Positions 43,960 through 52,744 are shown, counted from the stretch's first letter. The stretch is DNA of 64,000 nt from Actinomycetota bacterium (GCA_009701715.1 WLJO01000011.1:1-64000); one strand, 5' to 3'. Numbers and translations: made by a program. The notes: a model not told the origin generated them from the sequence alone.

Positions 43960-45035
43960 GGCGCCATCAACTCTGCCCGCACCGAGGGGTCCGAGTCGGT
44001 ATCCGGCAGGAGGTCGTCGCGCCCGAGGCGGCGGGCGGCCCACACGGCGTGCGCGCGGAGCACCGGGTTCGGGTGCTGGAGATACCGCACCAGCGATACC
44101 TCAACGGCGGCATCCTGCCCGTCCCCGGTATTGCCGAGGATCACCAGGGCATTCCGGCGAACCCAGACCGGATCCCGACCGTGCAGGTACCAGCGCCCGT
44201 GACGCTCGAGAATCGTGGCGTCGTCGAGGTCGAGCAGTTCGAGCACCGGCACCCAGGCGACGAGTTCGGGGGCGGCGACACCCTCCGGCGCGGGGTCGCT
44301 GCGGCGGTTGATCGGGCACACGTCCTGACAGTCGTCACAGCCGTAGATCCGGTCCCCGAGCGCCTCCCGGAACTCCATCGGGAAGATGCCCGGCTTCTGC
44401 ACGAGCCACGCAAGGCAGCGCCGGGCGTCGATGACACCAGGTGCCACGATTGCCCCCGTCGGGCACCCGTCGATGCAGCGGTGGCAGGTGCCACAACCGT
44501 CCTCGACCGGGGCCGGTGACGGGGGCAGCACTGCGTCGGTGATGACACAGCCGAGCACGAACCAACTGCCGCGTCCGGGAACGAGCAGATTGGCGTTCTT
44601 GCCGAACCAGCCAATGCCTGCGCGGTGGGCAACCTCCCGGTCGACGACCGTGTTGTCGTCCGCGTACGCGACGGCGCGGTGGCCCGCCGCCCGCAGGTGT
44701 TTCGCGACTGCGCGGAGTCCATCGCGCAGCGGCGCATAGTGATCGGTCCAGGCATAACGCGCAACACGAGCAGAGAGTGCTGACGGCACCATCGGATCTG
44801 GCCGCTGGTACGAGCGGGCCGCCACGATGACCGACCGCGCACCCTGTACCGCTGCGAAGGGGTCGGTGGAGCGCTCGGGATTGCGGTACGTGAAGCCCAT
44901 GTCGTCGGAGAGGCCGGCGGATTTCCGCGCAAACAGTTCCCTCCGGGCCCGCTCGAGCACCTGAGCCTCGGCGATGCCGAACTCCTCGAGTCCGCTGTCC
45001 AGCGCGATCCGGCGGAGTTCGTCGACGAGCGCCAT
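43956..45035 (-). CDS. queG: Epoxyqueuosine reductase QueG
   Basis: Cobalamin and Fe-S enzyme that performs the last step of queuosine synthesis in tRNA. DUF1730 forms the N-terminal half (GWFGKNANLLVPGRGSWFVLG). Two [4Fe-4S] motifs follow, CGTCHRCIDGCP and CDDCQDVCP, and the C-terminal HEAT-like repeats end in RYLQHPNPVLRAHAVWAARR. Length is 359 residues. The ATG at 45035 is one base after the NYN-gene stop. No other queuosine genes are in the window. Confidence 0.94.
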   Translation of the reverse strand: MALVDELRRIALDSGLEEFGIAEAQVLERARRELFARKSAGLSDDMGFTYRNPERSTDPFAAVQGARSVIVAARSYQRPDPMVPSALSARVARYAWTDHYAPLRDGLRAVAKHLRAAGHRAVAYADDNTVVDREVAHRAGIGWFGKNANLLVPGRGSWFVLGCVITDAVLPPSPAPVEDGCGTCHRCIDGCPTGAIVAPGVIDARRCLAWLVQKPGIFPMEFREALGDRIYGCDDCQDVCPINRRSDPAPEGVAAPELVAWVPVLELLDLDDATILERHGRWYLHGRDPVWVRRNALVILGNTGDGQDAAVEVSLVRYLQHPNPVLRAHAVWAARRLGRDDLLPDTDSDPSVRAELMAP

Positions 45036-45036
45036 G

Positions 45037-46371
45037 TCAGCGGATGGCGACGAGGAACGGGGCGGAGCCCACCGTGTTCGCACCGAGTAGACGGACCGAT
45101 GCAACGAGTTCCCGGTCGGAGGACACCACCACGATCGGCTGCTCGTCCGGGAGCGCTGAGACGATGTCGCGGATCGTGTCGTCCGCAATCACCCCGGCCT
45201 CGGAGAACTGCACGTTGACGAGTCGGCGGGCGGTGGTCCACCCGACCACCTCTGCACCGTCGAACACCACCCTGATCCGGGTACCCGCCCGCCGGACCAG
45301 GTTCTCGAGCGCCTCGAGGAGCCGGTCACGCTGCATGGCCAACTCGACGTCCGGCCAGCCGGTCTTGGCAACGTTGTACCCGTCCACAATCACGATGACG
45401 TTCGGCACCCCCGCGAGGAAGCGGACGACCTCGGCGTCGTCGCCGTAGCGACCGCCGGGGATCGGCACGGGAACCCGTTGAGCGCGCCGCGCCGGCCGCT
45501 GGCGCGTGCCTCGCTCTGCCTCGCGAGCAGTCAGCTCGGAGATCGCTGAGTTGACGAGCATTGTTGCGGCCGACAGTTCCTTGACCGCGTCCCGCAGTGC
45601 CTCAGTGGCGACGGGAAGTGCCGGATCGACCCGCTGGGCCGCGCGAGGAACGTGCTGCCCGATTGCCTCGGCCTCGACACGGGCGCGGAGGGCCTCCTCG
45701 AGGCGCAGTGCGAGCCGCTCGTTCTCGGCCTCGAGGTGCTGGCGACTGGCCGCTTCCCCACCAGCAGCGAGGCGCTGATTGCTCGTCTCGTCGTGCGCTG
45801 CCTCGGCCTGCTGCTTGGCGCGACGCGTCTCGCTGCGTGCCTCCTCGAGCTGGCGCTCCACGGCTGCGCGGGCACGCTCGGCGAGATCTGAGCGCTGCTC
45901 GGCCGCGGTGTGCCTCGAGCGCTCGGACACGAGTGCTGCCTGCGCGTCCGCGAGCTCTGCGCGCAACCGCTCCACGTGCTTGTCGGCAGCCTCGAGACGT
46001 TTCGATGCCGAGCGTTCCTCGATGGCGAGTCGATCGACGCGCTTCTGCTCAGCCTCAGCCGCAAGGACTTTTGCGATCTCGTCCTCCCAGCCCTCCGGTC
46101 GGCCGAGCCAGAGGATGGCAACCGCGTCGGCGCCCTCACCGTCCTCGCGCTCCTGCCCCGCAACCAGTCCTTGATGGAGTGCCTCGCGGAACGCCTCGTC
46201 CTCCTCGATCACCCGGCGGACGGCGGCGAGGCCGGCGCGGTTCAACCGCTTGAACTTCAGCAGCGGCTGCAGCGGGCGCGGAACGGCCTCCCGCATCTTG
46301 AGCCGCCCCATCTCCTGCGCTGCTGCCAGGGCGAACTCCAGCACATCTCGCAGCTGTTCATCGGCGATCAC
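45037..46371 (-). CDS. NYN-domain (PIN-like) ribonuclease-type protein with coiled coil
   Basis: A 444-residue protein. An all-alpha N-terminal region (about 1-100) leads into a long Ala/Glu/Arg coiled coil (100-240) and a C-terminal NYN domain. The NYN motifs are VIVIVDGYNVAKTGWPD, RIRVVFDGAEVVG, IADDTIRDIV and IVVVSSDRELVASV, which keep the acidic metal-binding residues of PIN-like nucleases. A role in RNA cleavage is inferred from the fold. The ATG overlaps the trpD stop (ATGA). Confidence 0.88.
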   Translation of the reverse strand: MIADEQLRDVLEFALAAAQEMGRLKMREAVPRPLQPLLKFKRLNRAGLAAVRRVIEEDEAFREALHQGLVAGQEREDGEGADAVAILWLGRPEGWEDEIAKVLAAEAEQKRVDRLAIEERSASKRLEAADKHVERLRAELADAQAALVSERSRHTAAEQRSDLAERARAAVERQLEEARSETRRAKQQAEAAHDETSNQRLAAGGEAASRQHLEAENERLALRLEEALRARVEAEAIGQHVPRAAQRVDPALPVATEALRDAVKELSAATMLVNSAISELTAREAERGTRQRPARRAQRVPVPIPGGRYGDDAEVVRFLAGVPNVIVIVDGYNVAKTGWPDVELAMQRDRLLEALENLVRRAGTRIRVVFDGAEVVGWTTARRLVNVQFSEAGVIADDTIRDIVSALPDEQPIVVVSSDRELVASVRLLGANTVGSAPFLVAIR

Positions 46372-47420
46372 CGCGCGGCGACCTCCTGCGATTCGCGTAC
46401 CAGCGCCTCGAGTGCCGCCGCCGCTCCGCCACTGTCGATCGCCCGACCCGCGGCCGCGATGCCCTCGGCGAGATCTGCCGACTGCCCCGCAACCACGAGC
46501 GCCGCGCCGGCGTTGAGCACCACGATGTCCCGGTGGGCCCCGAGTTCGCCGCCGAGTACGCGGCGCGCCGCAAGTGCGTTGACCGCCGGCTCGCCGCCCA
46601 CGAGATCAGCGGCAGTGGCAGCACGCAGCCCGTAGGCAGTCGGGTCCACCCCGAAGTGGCGGATCTCGCCGTTGACCAGTTCGATCACCTCGGATGGGCC
46701 GGTCGTCGTGAGCTCGTCCATTCCGCTGCCGTGGACGACCCAGGCAGAAATCGAGCCGTGTTCCCTGAGCGTGGCGATCATCCGCTCGGCGACCAACGGG
46801 TTGGCCACACCGATCACGTTACGGCGGACGCGCGCCGGGTTCGCCATCGGGCCGAGAAGGTTGAACACCGTCGGGACCCCGAGCTCGCGCCGCACCGGTC
46901 CAGCGAAGCGGAATGCCGGGTGGTACGCGGATGCGAGACAGAACCCGATACCTGCCCGCTCGACACAGCGAACTACACCCTCGGGCGCCAGATCGATGGC
47001 GACTCCGAGTGCCTCGAGCACATCGGCCGAACCACACTTGGACGACGACGCCCGATTGCCGTGCTTGCAGACCGGGACGCCGGCCCCGGCAACCACGATC
47101 GCGCAGATCGTCGACACGTTGATCGAATGGCTCTGGTCCCCGCCGGTCCCGACGATGTCGATCACGCGGTCCCGAAGCGAGTCGGGCAGGCTCACGGCCG
47201 TGGCGGCGTCCAGCACGGCGTCGAGGAGCCCGGACATCTCTGCGCCGGTTTCCCCCTTGGCCCGCAACGCAATGATGAACCCGGCGATCTGTGCGGGCGT
47301 GGACTCGCCAGCCAGGATCGTCGCCATTGCGGCCCGGGCCTGATCAGCCGTGAGGTCCGAACCCTCGAGGAGCCGGTTGAGGATCGAGGGCCAACCACCG
47401 GATTCGGAGAGCGAAGTCAT
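46368..47420 (-). CDS. trpD: Anthranilate phosphoribosyltransferase
   Basis: A 350-residue enzyme joining anthranilate and PRPP in tryptophan synthesis. DIVGTGGDQSHSINVST binds PRPP, CKHGNRASSSKCGSADVLEALG binds pyrophosphate and anthranilate, and FNLLGPMANPARVRRNVIGV is the hinge region. VVHGSGMDELTTTGPSEV and a late Asp-Glu pair complete the family picture. The ATG at 47420 has TAGATC 7 bases upstream, so it is likely the leaderless first gene of the operon trpD-NYN-queG-GT4-membrane-SRPBCC-ROK. No other trp genes are present here. Confidence 0.95.
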   Translation of the reverse strand: MTSLSESGGWPSILNRLLEGSDLTADQARAAMATILAGESTPAQIAGFIIALRAKGETGAEMSGLLDAVLDAATAVSLPDSLRDRVIDIVGTGGDQSHSINVSTICAIVVAGAGVPVCKHGNRASSSKCGSADVLEALGVAIDLAPEGVVRCVERAGIGFCLASAYHPAFRFAGPVRRELGVPTVFNLLGPMANPARVRRNVIGVANPLVAERMIATLREHGSISAWVVHGSGMDELTTTGPSEVIELVNGEIRHFGVDPTAYGLRAATAADLVGGEPAVNALAARRVLGGELGAHRDIVVLNAGAALVVAGQSADLAEGIAAAGRAIDSGGAAAALEALVRESQEVAAR

Positions 47421-47449
47421 GCCGAATGATCTAGCAGGTGAATCGTCGT

Positions 47450-47698
47450 CTACGGCGCGCTGTGCCCCTGGCGGACCAACCGGCGGCGCTCGCGCTCGGT
47501 GCAACCGCCCCAGACACCCTGCTTCTCGCGGGACTGCAACGCGAAGGTGAGGCAGGCCCGACGCACGTCGCACCCCGAGCAGACGCCCTTGGCCACGTCG
47601 GCGTCCTCGTCCGTCTCGGGATAGAACACCGCGGCGTCAAGGCCCCGACACGCACCCAGACCTCGCCAATGCACTCCCTGAACTGCAGTAATCGTCAC
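47450..47698 (-). CDS. WhiB-family Fe-S transcription factor
   Basis: An 82-residue WhiB-like protein with four cluster-binding cysteines (C17, C40, C43, C49 in ACRG, VCSGC and RRAC). The G(V/I)WGG turn GVWGGCTERERR and a basic C-terminus are present, with an extra Cys after the turn. WhiB proteins bind sigma factor A and respond to redox or NO. The GTG at 47698 has GAGG 6 bases upstream; an ATG at 47734 would add 12 residues. It stands alone between trpD and DUF3501. Which Wbl subgroup it belongs to is unclear. Confidence 0.9.
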   Translation of the reverse strand: MTITAVQGVHWRGLGACRGLDAAVFYPETDEDADVAKGVCSGCDVRRACLTFALQSREKQGVWGGCTERERRRLVRQGHSAP

Positions 47699-47833
47699 CC
47701 CGAACCTCGCCCCCGTGAGCCCCAGGGCCGACATTAGGACCGGGTTCGGATCTTGGCTAGGGGGCCTGGGAGGAAATGTTCCCGCGCCCTCGGCAGCAGT
47801 CCGCTCGCAGGCGCCGGCCGGGTGCCCCCCGGA

Positions 47834-48424
47834 TCAGGCCGCGAGATCGTTCGCTAGCTCCCCAACAGTTTCGTCGGCCAGCTCCACTTCCTCCAGATAC
47901 GACGGATGGTCGCAGACCAACGTCATCGGCCCGCGCCGTGCAGCGGCCACCTGGTCCGGGGTGAAGTCGAACGTCACGTAGTGCACCGCGGCAGTTGCAT
48001 CATCACGGGTCAGTTGCTCCTCGTGCTGGGCCTCGGGCTTGCAGCGCACCTCAGACCCGTCCGCGAGCCGGAGCAGGAACGACCGCTCGATTCCGACCAG
48101 CCGGGGCAGCCACTCGCGCATCTGGTCGTCCGATGTCAGCTCCACGAAGAGCGTCGCACAGAGGTGGCCCGGGTCCGGGATGAGCGGGTTGTAGATGTCG
48201 AGTTCGGTCTGGATCGCCTGATCGGTGAGCAGTTTCTCCACCCGGGCCATCTCCTGGATCTGCAGCCGGACCGTGTCGCGGTTCTCGAACATCAGCGTGA
48301 TCACCGTGCCCACGTGTACGCGCCGGCGCCGCTTGACCTCGATGACCCGCGAGCGGAAGTCCGCCCGCTCACGCTCGTAGGCACGCATGTCCGCAATGTC
48401 GTCGATAGTCAGCTTCCGGCTCAT
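47834..48424 (-). CDS. DUF3501 family protein
   Basis: A 196-residue protein beginning [20 protein letters not shown], the usual DUF3501 N-terminus. FENRDTVRLQIQEMARVEKL and a C-terminal VTFDFTPDQ block are also typical. DUF3501 genes are commonly linked to rubrerythrin and CCG-domain Fe-S oxidoreductase genes, exactly as here. The ATG overlaps the Fe-S gene stop (ATGA). The biochemical role is unknown; it is probably part of a peroxide or redox module. Confidence 0.88.
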   Translation of the reverse strand: MSRKLTIDDIADMRAYERERADFRSRVIEVKRRRRVHVGTVITLMFENRDTVRLQIQEMARVEKLLTDQAIQTELDIYNPLIPDPGHLCATLFVELTSDDQMREWLPRLVGIERSFLLRLADGSEVRCKPEAQHEEQLTRDDATAAVHYVTFDFTPDQVAAARRGPMTLVCDHPSYLEEVELADETVGELANDLAA

Positions 48425-49728
48425 CGCTGCTCCTCGGCAATTCCATAGGCACGGGCCAACATCTGGATGGGGTGCAGCGGCTTGGTGCCGGTCTGCTCGG
48501 TGATTGCGGTGTTCGCGAGATGGCAATCACCCGTCACGAGGTCGCCCCCGGCGCGTTCAAGCTCGTCTGCGAGCTTCTTCGAGATCGGAATCGACAAGTC
48601 CGCGTTCTCGCCGCGCAATCCCCACATCCCGTCGATGCCCGAGCACTGCTGCACGAGCTTCACCTTCGCTCCTGTGAGCTTCATCAGGTCCCGCGACTTG
48701 AACCCGATGTTCTGCGCCCGGAGGTGACAGGGCACGTGATACGTCACCGTCTCGGGAACCAGGCCGTTGAACTCCGTGTTGAGCTGCTTGCCCTCTTCGC
48801 GATGCACCCTCATCAGGTACTCGGAAGAGTCGAAGGTGTGCGCTGCCACGAGCCGGGCGTCGTCGTTGGCGACGTAGTCGGGGTAGTCCTTCTTGAGGAT
48901 GTAGCCACAGGTCGGCTGCGGCACGACAATGTCGTTGCCCTTGCGCACTTCGTCGGCGAGCACCTTCACATTCTTCGCAGCGATCTTCGTGAACTGCTCC
49001 ACATCACCGGCATGCAGCCAGGGTGCACCGCAGCAACCGGTGTCGGCGAGATTGCACTCGATGCCGTTGCGCTCATAAACCTTTACGAGGTCGTGACCAA
49101 TCTGGGGTTCCTGATACTCGATGAGGCAGGTGGGGAACACGGCCACACGGCCCTGCCGGCGCTCGAGCCGAATCCGGGCTCGCTTGCGGAACCAGGTGGA
49201 GAAACGCTGCTTGGCGTACGGCGGGAGGAGCCGCACGCTCGACACCCCGGCCGTCAGCTCGATTGCCTTGCGGATCACCGAACCGGGCTTGGCGCCGATG
49301 ACCTTGTTGACGACCGGAGCGGCGACGGAACTCACCGTGCCGATGAGGTCGGTGTGGCCCATGAACTCGTTGGTCATGCGGTCGCGCAGACTCACCTGCT
49401 TGTTCTCGTGACGCATCGCATCAACGCGCAACATAAGCCTCGGGAAGTCCAGTTCCCACTCGCTGAGGCCCGGGATGTACGGGCAGTTCACGTAGCAGAG
49501 CTTGCACTGGAAGCACTCGGAGACCACCTGGTCCTGTTGGGCCGGGGTGAGCCGGCCGGCGTCCTGGTCTTCGTGCTGGTCGATCATGTCGAACAGCGTC
49601 GGGAACGATGTACAGAACTTGAAGCACAGTCGACATCCGTGACAGAGATCGAACACCCGGGTCATCTCGTCCCGGACATCTTTTTCGTCGGTGTACTTCG
49701 GATGGTGCGGGTCGTAGGTAATGGTCAT
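48421..49728 (-). CDS. CCG-domain Fe-S oxidoreductase (GlpC/HdrD-like)
   Basis: A 435-residue cytoplasmic redox protein. Two [4Fe-4S] ferredoxin motifs are at C29/C32/C35/C39 ([12 protein letters not shown]) and C72/C75/C78/C82 ([12 protein letters not shown]). Two cysteine-rich CCG-type domains follow, with DTGCCGAPW in the first. In the second, [11 protein letters not shown] replaces CCG with CSG. It resembles the electron-transfer subunit GlpC or HdrD. With rubrerythrin and DUF3501 it may supply electrons for peroxide reduction. The ATG at 49728 is chosen because [12 protein letters not shown] starts the conserved region. Confidence 0.88.
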   Translation of the reverse strand: MTITYDPHHPKYTDEKDVRDEMTRVFDLCHGCRLCFKFCTSFPTLFDMIDQHEDQDAGRLTPAQQDQVVSECFQCKLCYVNCPYIPGLSEWELDFPRLMLRVDAMRHENKQVSLRDRMTNEFMGHTDLIGTVSSVAAPVVNKVIGAKPGSVIRKAIELTAGVSSVRLLPPYAKQRFSTWFRKRARIRLERRQGRVAVFPTCLIEYQEPQIGHDLVKVYERNGIECNLADTGCCGAPWLHAGDVEQFTKIAAKNVKVLADEVRKGNDIVVPQPTCGYILKKDYPDYVANDDARLVAAHTFDSSEYLMRVHREEGKQLNTEFNGLVPETVTYHVPCHLRAQNIGFKSRDLMKLTGAKVKLVQQCSGIDGMWGLRGENADLSIPISKKLADELERAGGDLVTGDCHLANTAITEQTGTKPLHPIQMLARAYGIAEEQR

Positions 49729-49770
49729 CGCTCTTCGATTCGACTGGGGAGGCGGCCGATACAGGGTCGG

Positions 49771-49806
49771 AAAAGTACTGACGGGTGGCCCTGAGTGGGC
49801 CACCCG
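49771..49806 (-). terminator. Intrinsic terminator after rubrerythrin
   Basis: On the minus strand a perfect 10-bp stem (CGGGTGGCCC with its complement, arms 49797-49806 and 49782-49791, 5-base loop) is followed by CAGTACTTTT. It lies 13 bases after the rubrerythrin stop, between rubrerythrin and the Fe-S protein gene, and should end or attenuate the rubrerythrin message. Confidence 0.8.
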
Positions 49807-49818
49807 CCAGAAGGTTGG

Positions 49819-50232
49819 TCAGAGTGCCTTGAGGCCCTGATCGAAGCGGCCGGCGTGGCTCTTCTCCGCACGGGCGAGCGTCTCGAACCAGTCGGCGATC
49901 TCCGTGAGGCCCTCATCACGAGCGGTCTTTGCGAAGCCCGGGTACATCTGGGTGTACTCGTAGGTCTCGCCCTCGATCGACGCCTTGAAGTTGTCCTCCG
50001 TGTCGCCGATCGGCAGCCCGGTTGCCGGGTCGCCAACCTGAGCGAGGTAGTCGAGGTGACCGTGCGCATGGCCGGTCTCGCCCTCGGCTACCGACCGGAA
50101 CAGGGCGGCGGCATCGGGGAGGCCCTCGATGTCGGCCTTCTGTGCGAACCACAGGTACCGGCGGTTGGCCTGACTCTCGCCGGCGAAGGCGTGCTGCAGA
50201 TTCTCGTGGGTCTTTGTTCCCTTGAGGCTCAT
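49819..50232 (-). CDS. Rubrerythrin (diiron domain only)
   Basis: A 137-residue ferritin-like protein that reduces hydrogen peroxide. Diiron ligands are visible as E19 in [10 protein letters not shown], the [10 protein letters not shown] block (ExxH) and [11 protein letters not shown] (E123, H126). The usual C-terminal rubredoxin domain is missing: the protein ends in FDQGLKAL, so electrons must come from a separate partner, possibly the adjacent Fe-S protein. AAGGAG lies 7 bases before the ATG at 50232. The gene follows a PerR-like repressor in the same direction. Confidence 0.93.
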   Translation of the reverse strand: MSLKGTKTHENLQHAFAGESQANRRYLWFAQKADIEGLPDAAALFRSVAEGETGHAHGHLDYLAQVGDPATGLPIGDTEDNFKASIEGETYEYTQMYPGFAKTARDEGLTEIADWFETLARAEKSHAGRFDQGLKAL

Positions 50233-50305
50233 GGTGTTGCTCCTTGTTGGTTGGGATGTCCTGGTCGACCGATTCGGTCTGCCCAGATCTGTTGCGGGGT
50301 ACCGC

Positions 50306-50737
50306 TCAAGAACGCTGTGCAGCGTCTGCGCATTCCGAGCAGTGCCCGCGAAAGATGACATGAGGTGCGTCGAGTACAAATCCCTGCGGCCCTCCGTCGG
50401 GGGTCAATTGCCGGGCACCCGAAACGTGGACGTCGCGAACGGCACCGCAATCGACGCAGACGAGGTGGTGGTGATCGCCAACGTTCGGGTCGAAACGTGA
50501 CGCTCCGGTACCGAGGTCCAGTTGGTTCAGTTCGCCCATCTCTGCAAGGTCGTTCAGCGTCTGGTACACCGTGCGCAGGGAGATACCGGGCATCTGCGCC
50601 TCGGCAGCGGCAAAGAGGATCTCCGCCGACGGATGGGCGGTGTTCCCGTCGAGCAGGCGGAAGATCAACTGGCGCTGTGGAGTGACCTTCAGACCACGGC
50701 CGCGGAAGGCAGCAGTGAGCTCGGTCGGTGATCGCAC
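50306..50737 (-). CDS. Fur-family repressor, PerR-like
   Basis: A 143-residue winged-helix metalloregulator. The DNA-binding helix is [13 protein letters not shown]. The structural zinc pairs are C94/C97 and C133/C136. Regulatory-site residues are H35, D83 and H89-H91. D102, in AVRDV, is Asp as in PerR rather than Glu as in Fur, suggesting peroxide sensing through iron. It directly precedes rubrerythrin, its likely target. The GTG at 50737 has TAGTCT 7 bases upstream (leaderless). Confidence 0.87.
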   Translation of the reverse strand: MRSPTELTAAFRGRGLKVTPQRQLIFRLLDGNTAHPSAEILFAAAEAQMPGISLRTVYQTLNDLAEMGELNQLDLGTGASRFDPNVGDHHHLVCVDCGAVRDVHVSGARQLTPDGGPQGFVLDAPHVIFRGHCSECADAAQRS

Positions 50738-50744
50738 GGAACCA

Positions 50745-50791
50745 AGACTAGGGAGCCAATCGCAATTTGCAACCACTGTAGATTGGCAATC
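50745..50791 (-). promoter_or_regulatory. Promoter and probable operator of the PerR-like gene
   Basis: On the minus strand, TTGCAA (50767-50772) and TAGTCT (50745-50750) are separated by 16 bases. The -35 lies in an AT-rich island of dyads unusual for this GC-rich DNA: GCAATTTGC (50762-50770), ATTGGCAAT (50782-50790), and CCAATC/GATTGG (50756-50761, 50781-50786). These overlapping dyads are good candidates for an autoregulatory Fur/PerR box. Confidence 0.55.
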
Positions 50792-50852
50792 GGTGAAGAA
50801 CTGCAAGCAATGATGTTTCCACCGGGGTTGGGACCGCAGAGGTCCGCGAGAG

Positions 50853-51275
50853 ATGCTGGGCACGGGTATGAACATCTCCGAACGCTTCGACCTTCGGGCC
50901 CTCTGGAACGGCGCCACCACTGCAGCGATGATCGCCGTCCCGGTTCAGGTCATCGCTCGTCTGGCCGTCGACGAGGATCGCCAGTCCGGCTGGAGCGTGC
51001 TCCTCACACTGCTGATCCTCGGCGCACTCGTCCTCGGTGCAGGTGTTGCAGCGTGGCACCAGCAGCGCAGCACGCCGCTCAGCCACGGCGTGCTGACATC
51101 GTCCGGTGTGTTCATCACCGTTCAGATCGTCTTCAGCGTCATCAAGGTGATCCAGGGCGACAGCATCTCGTGGGGTCGCATCGTGGTCAGCCTCGGGCTC
51201 TCCCTCGTTGCCGGCATCTGCGGCGGCATGCTCGGTTCCATCATGCTGCGGCGCGGCACGGTCCCCCGACGGTGA
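50853..51275 (+). CDS. Small four-helix membrane protein
   Basis: A 140-residue protein (135 if the ATG at 50868 is used) with four hydrophobic segments: ATTAAMIAVPVQVIARL, WSVLLTLLILGALVLGAGVAA, LTSSGVFITVQIVFSVI and VVSLGLSLVAGICGGMLGSIML. Its stop overlaps the start of the second FGGY kinase (GTGA), so the two are co-translated. Family not recognised. It is transcribed divergently from the PerR-like gene. Confidence 0.6.
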   Translation: MLGTGMNISERFDLRALWNGATTAAMIAVPVQVIARLAVDEDRQSGWSVLLTLLILGALVLGAGVAAWHQQRSTPLSHGVLTSSGVFITVQIVFSVIKVIQGDSISWGRIVVSLGLSLVAGICGGMLGSIMLRRGTVPRR

Positions 51276-52744
51276 AGGCCTTGCACGGGCGCGTTCTCGT
51301 CATCGATGTCGGCACCACAGGTACCCGTGCAGCCATCGTCACCCGGGATTCCCGGGTGAAGCACGTCGCTCACCGCACGACCCGGCCCGACACCCCGTTC
51401 CCCGGACTCGTCGAGTTCGACGCAGCAGCGCTCGCTGCGGTCAGCCTCGAGCTGGCGCGGACTGTGCTCGAACAGGCCGGACCGGTCGATGCCCTCGGCA
51501 TCACCTGCCAGCGAGCCTCCACCGTGCTCTGGGATCGCTCGACAGGCCTCCCGGTCGGGCCCGCAGTCGGCTGGCAGGACCTGCGCACCCTCGGCGAGTG
51601 CATCAACGCGCGGGCCCAGCACGGACTCGTGCTGGCACCCAACCAGTCGGCCACCAAACTTGCCTGGCTGCTCGACGCCCACGACCCCGACCGCAACCGT
51701 GACCTCTGTTTCGGCACCGTCGACTCCTGGCTCGTCTGGAACCTGACCGAGGGGCACCATCACGTCACCGATCACACCAATGCTGCAATCACTGGGCTCG
51801 TGGAGATTGACGGCAGCGACTGGTCCGATCACGCCCTCGCTGCGCTCGGCATCCCGCGCTCCGTGCTGCCGCGCATCGTCGATTCCTCCGGACCGATCGC
51901 TGCCGCCACGGCGCTCCCGGGCGCACCCTTGATCGCCGGCATCGCGGGGGACCAACAGGCGTCACTGATCGGACAGAGCTGCGTCCGCGCCGGACTCGCC
52001 AAGTGCACGTTTGGGACCGGCGCCATGCTCGACATGGTCACCGGGCAGACCGGACCGACTGCCGCCGGGAGAACTCCCCGCGGCACCTTCCCGATCGTCG
52101 CCCGTTCACGAGACCGAGTCATCACGTGGGGCATCGAGGCAATCATGCTGACTGCCGGCTCCAGCGTGGACTGGCTCGTCGAAGACCTTGGCCTCATCCC
52201 CTCGGCCACCGCCTCCCACGAGATCGCCGCCTCCGTTCCCGACACGGGTGACGTGTACTTCGTGCCGGCGTTGATCGGCCTCGGCACTCCGCATTGGGAC
52301 TACGGGGCGCGGGGCACGCTCATCGGCGCTACCCGGGGAACAACCCGGGCCCACGTGGTCCGGGCGGTGCTCGAGGGGGTGGCTCATCGTGGTGCCGACC
52401 TCGTCGATGCCGCCGAGGCCGAAACCGGGCTGGTCATCGACTCCCTGAGAATCGACGGCGGAATGTCGGCGAACCCCACCTTCGTGCAGGCGCTTGCCAA
52501 CAGCACGGGCAAAAACATCGAGGTAGCGCCGTACACAGAGTGCACGACCCTCGGCGCCGGGTACCTGGCTGGCCTCGCCGTTGGCCTGTGGTCCGGGCCC
52601 GACGCAGTCGAGGGATCGTGGTGCCCCAGCAGAACGGTCGAGCCGACCGGAACTGCCGACCGGACGCCCACACGCGCCCGCTGGACCGAGGCCGTCGAAC
52701 GATCTTCGCGTTGGATACCGGCTTTGTCCGCTCTGGACTTCTAA
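51272..52744 (+). CDS. FGGY-family carbohydrate kinase, glycerol-kinase-like paralogue
   Basis: A 490-residue kinase of the glycerol-kinase fold: VLVIDVGTTGTRAAIVTRD, GIAGDQQASLIGQ (catalytic Asp), FGTGAMLDMV and RIDGGMSANPTFVQALA. Residues that contact glycerol in GlpK are changed: NQRET is CQRAS (Glu to Ala82) and DPYFSATK is APNQSATK (Tyr to Asn), though the Arg and the Trp-Gln-Asp motif stay. A substrate other than glycerol is therefore likely. The GTG overlaps the membrane-protein stop (GTGA). The true glpK is at 38114. Confidence 0.88.
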   Translation: MKALHGRVLVIDVGTTGTRAAIVTRDSRVKHVAHRTTRPDTPFPGLVEFDAAALAAVSLELARTVLEQAGPVDALGITCQRASTVLWDRSTGLPVGPAVGWQDLRTLGECINARAQHGLVLAPNQSATKLAWLLDAHDPDRNRDLCFGTVDSWLVWNLTEGHHHVTDHTNAAITGLVEIDGSDWSDHALAALGIPRSVLPRIVDSSGPIAAATALPGAPLIAGIAGDQQASLIGQSCVRAGLAKCTFGTGAMLDMVTGQTGPTAAGRTPRGTFPIVARSRDRVITWGIEAIMLTAGSSVDWLVEDLGLIPSATASHEIAASVPDTGDVYFVPALIGLGTPHWDYGARGTLIGATRGTTRAHVVRAVLEGVAHRGADLVDAAEAETGLVIDSLRIDGGMSANPTFVQALANSTGKNIEVAPYTECTTLGAGYLAGLAVGLWSGPDAVEGSWCPSRTVEPTGTADRTPTRARWTEAVERSSRWIPALSALDF

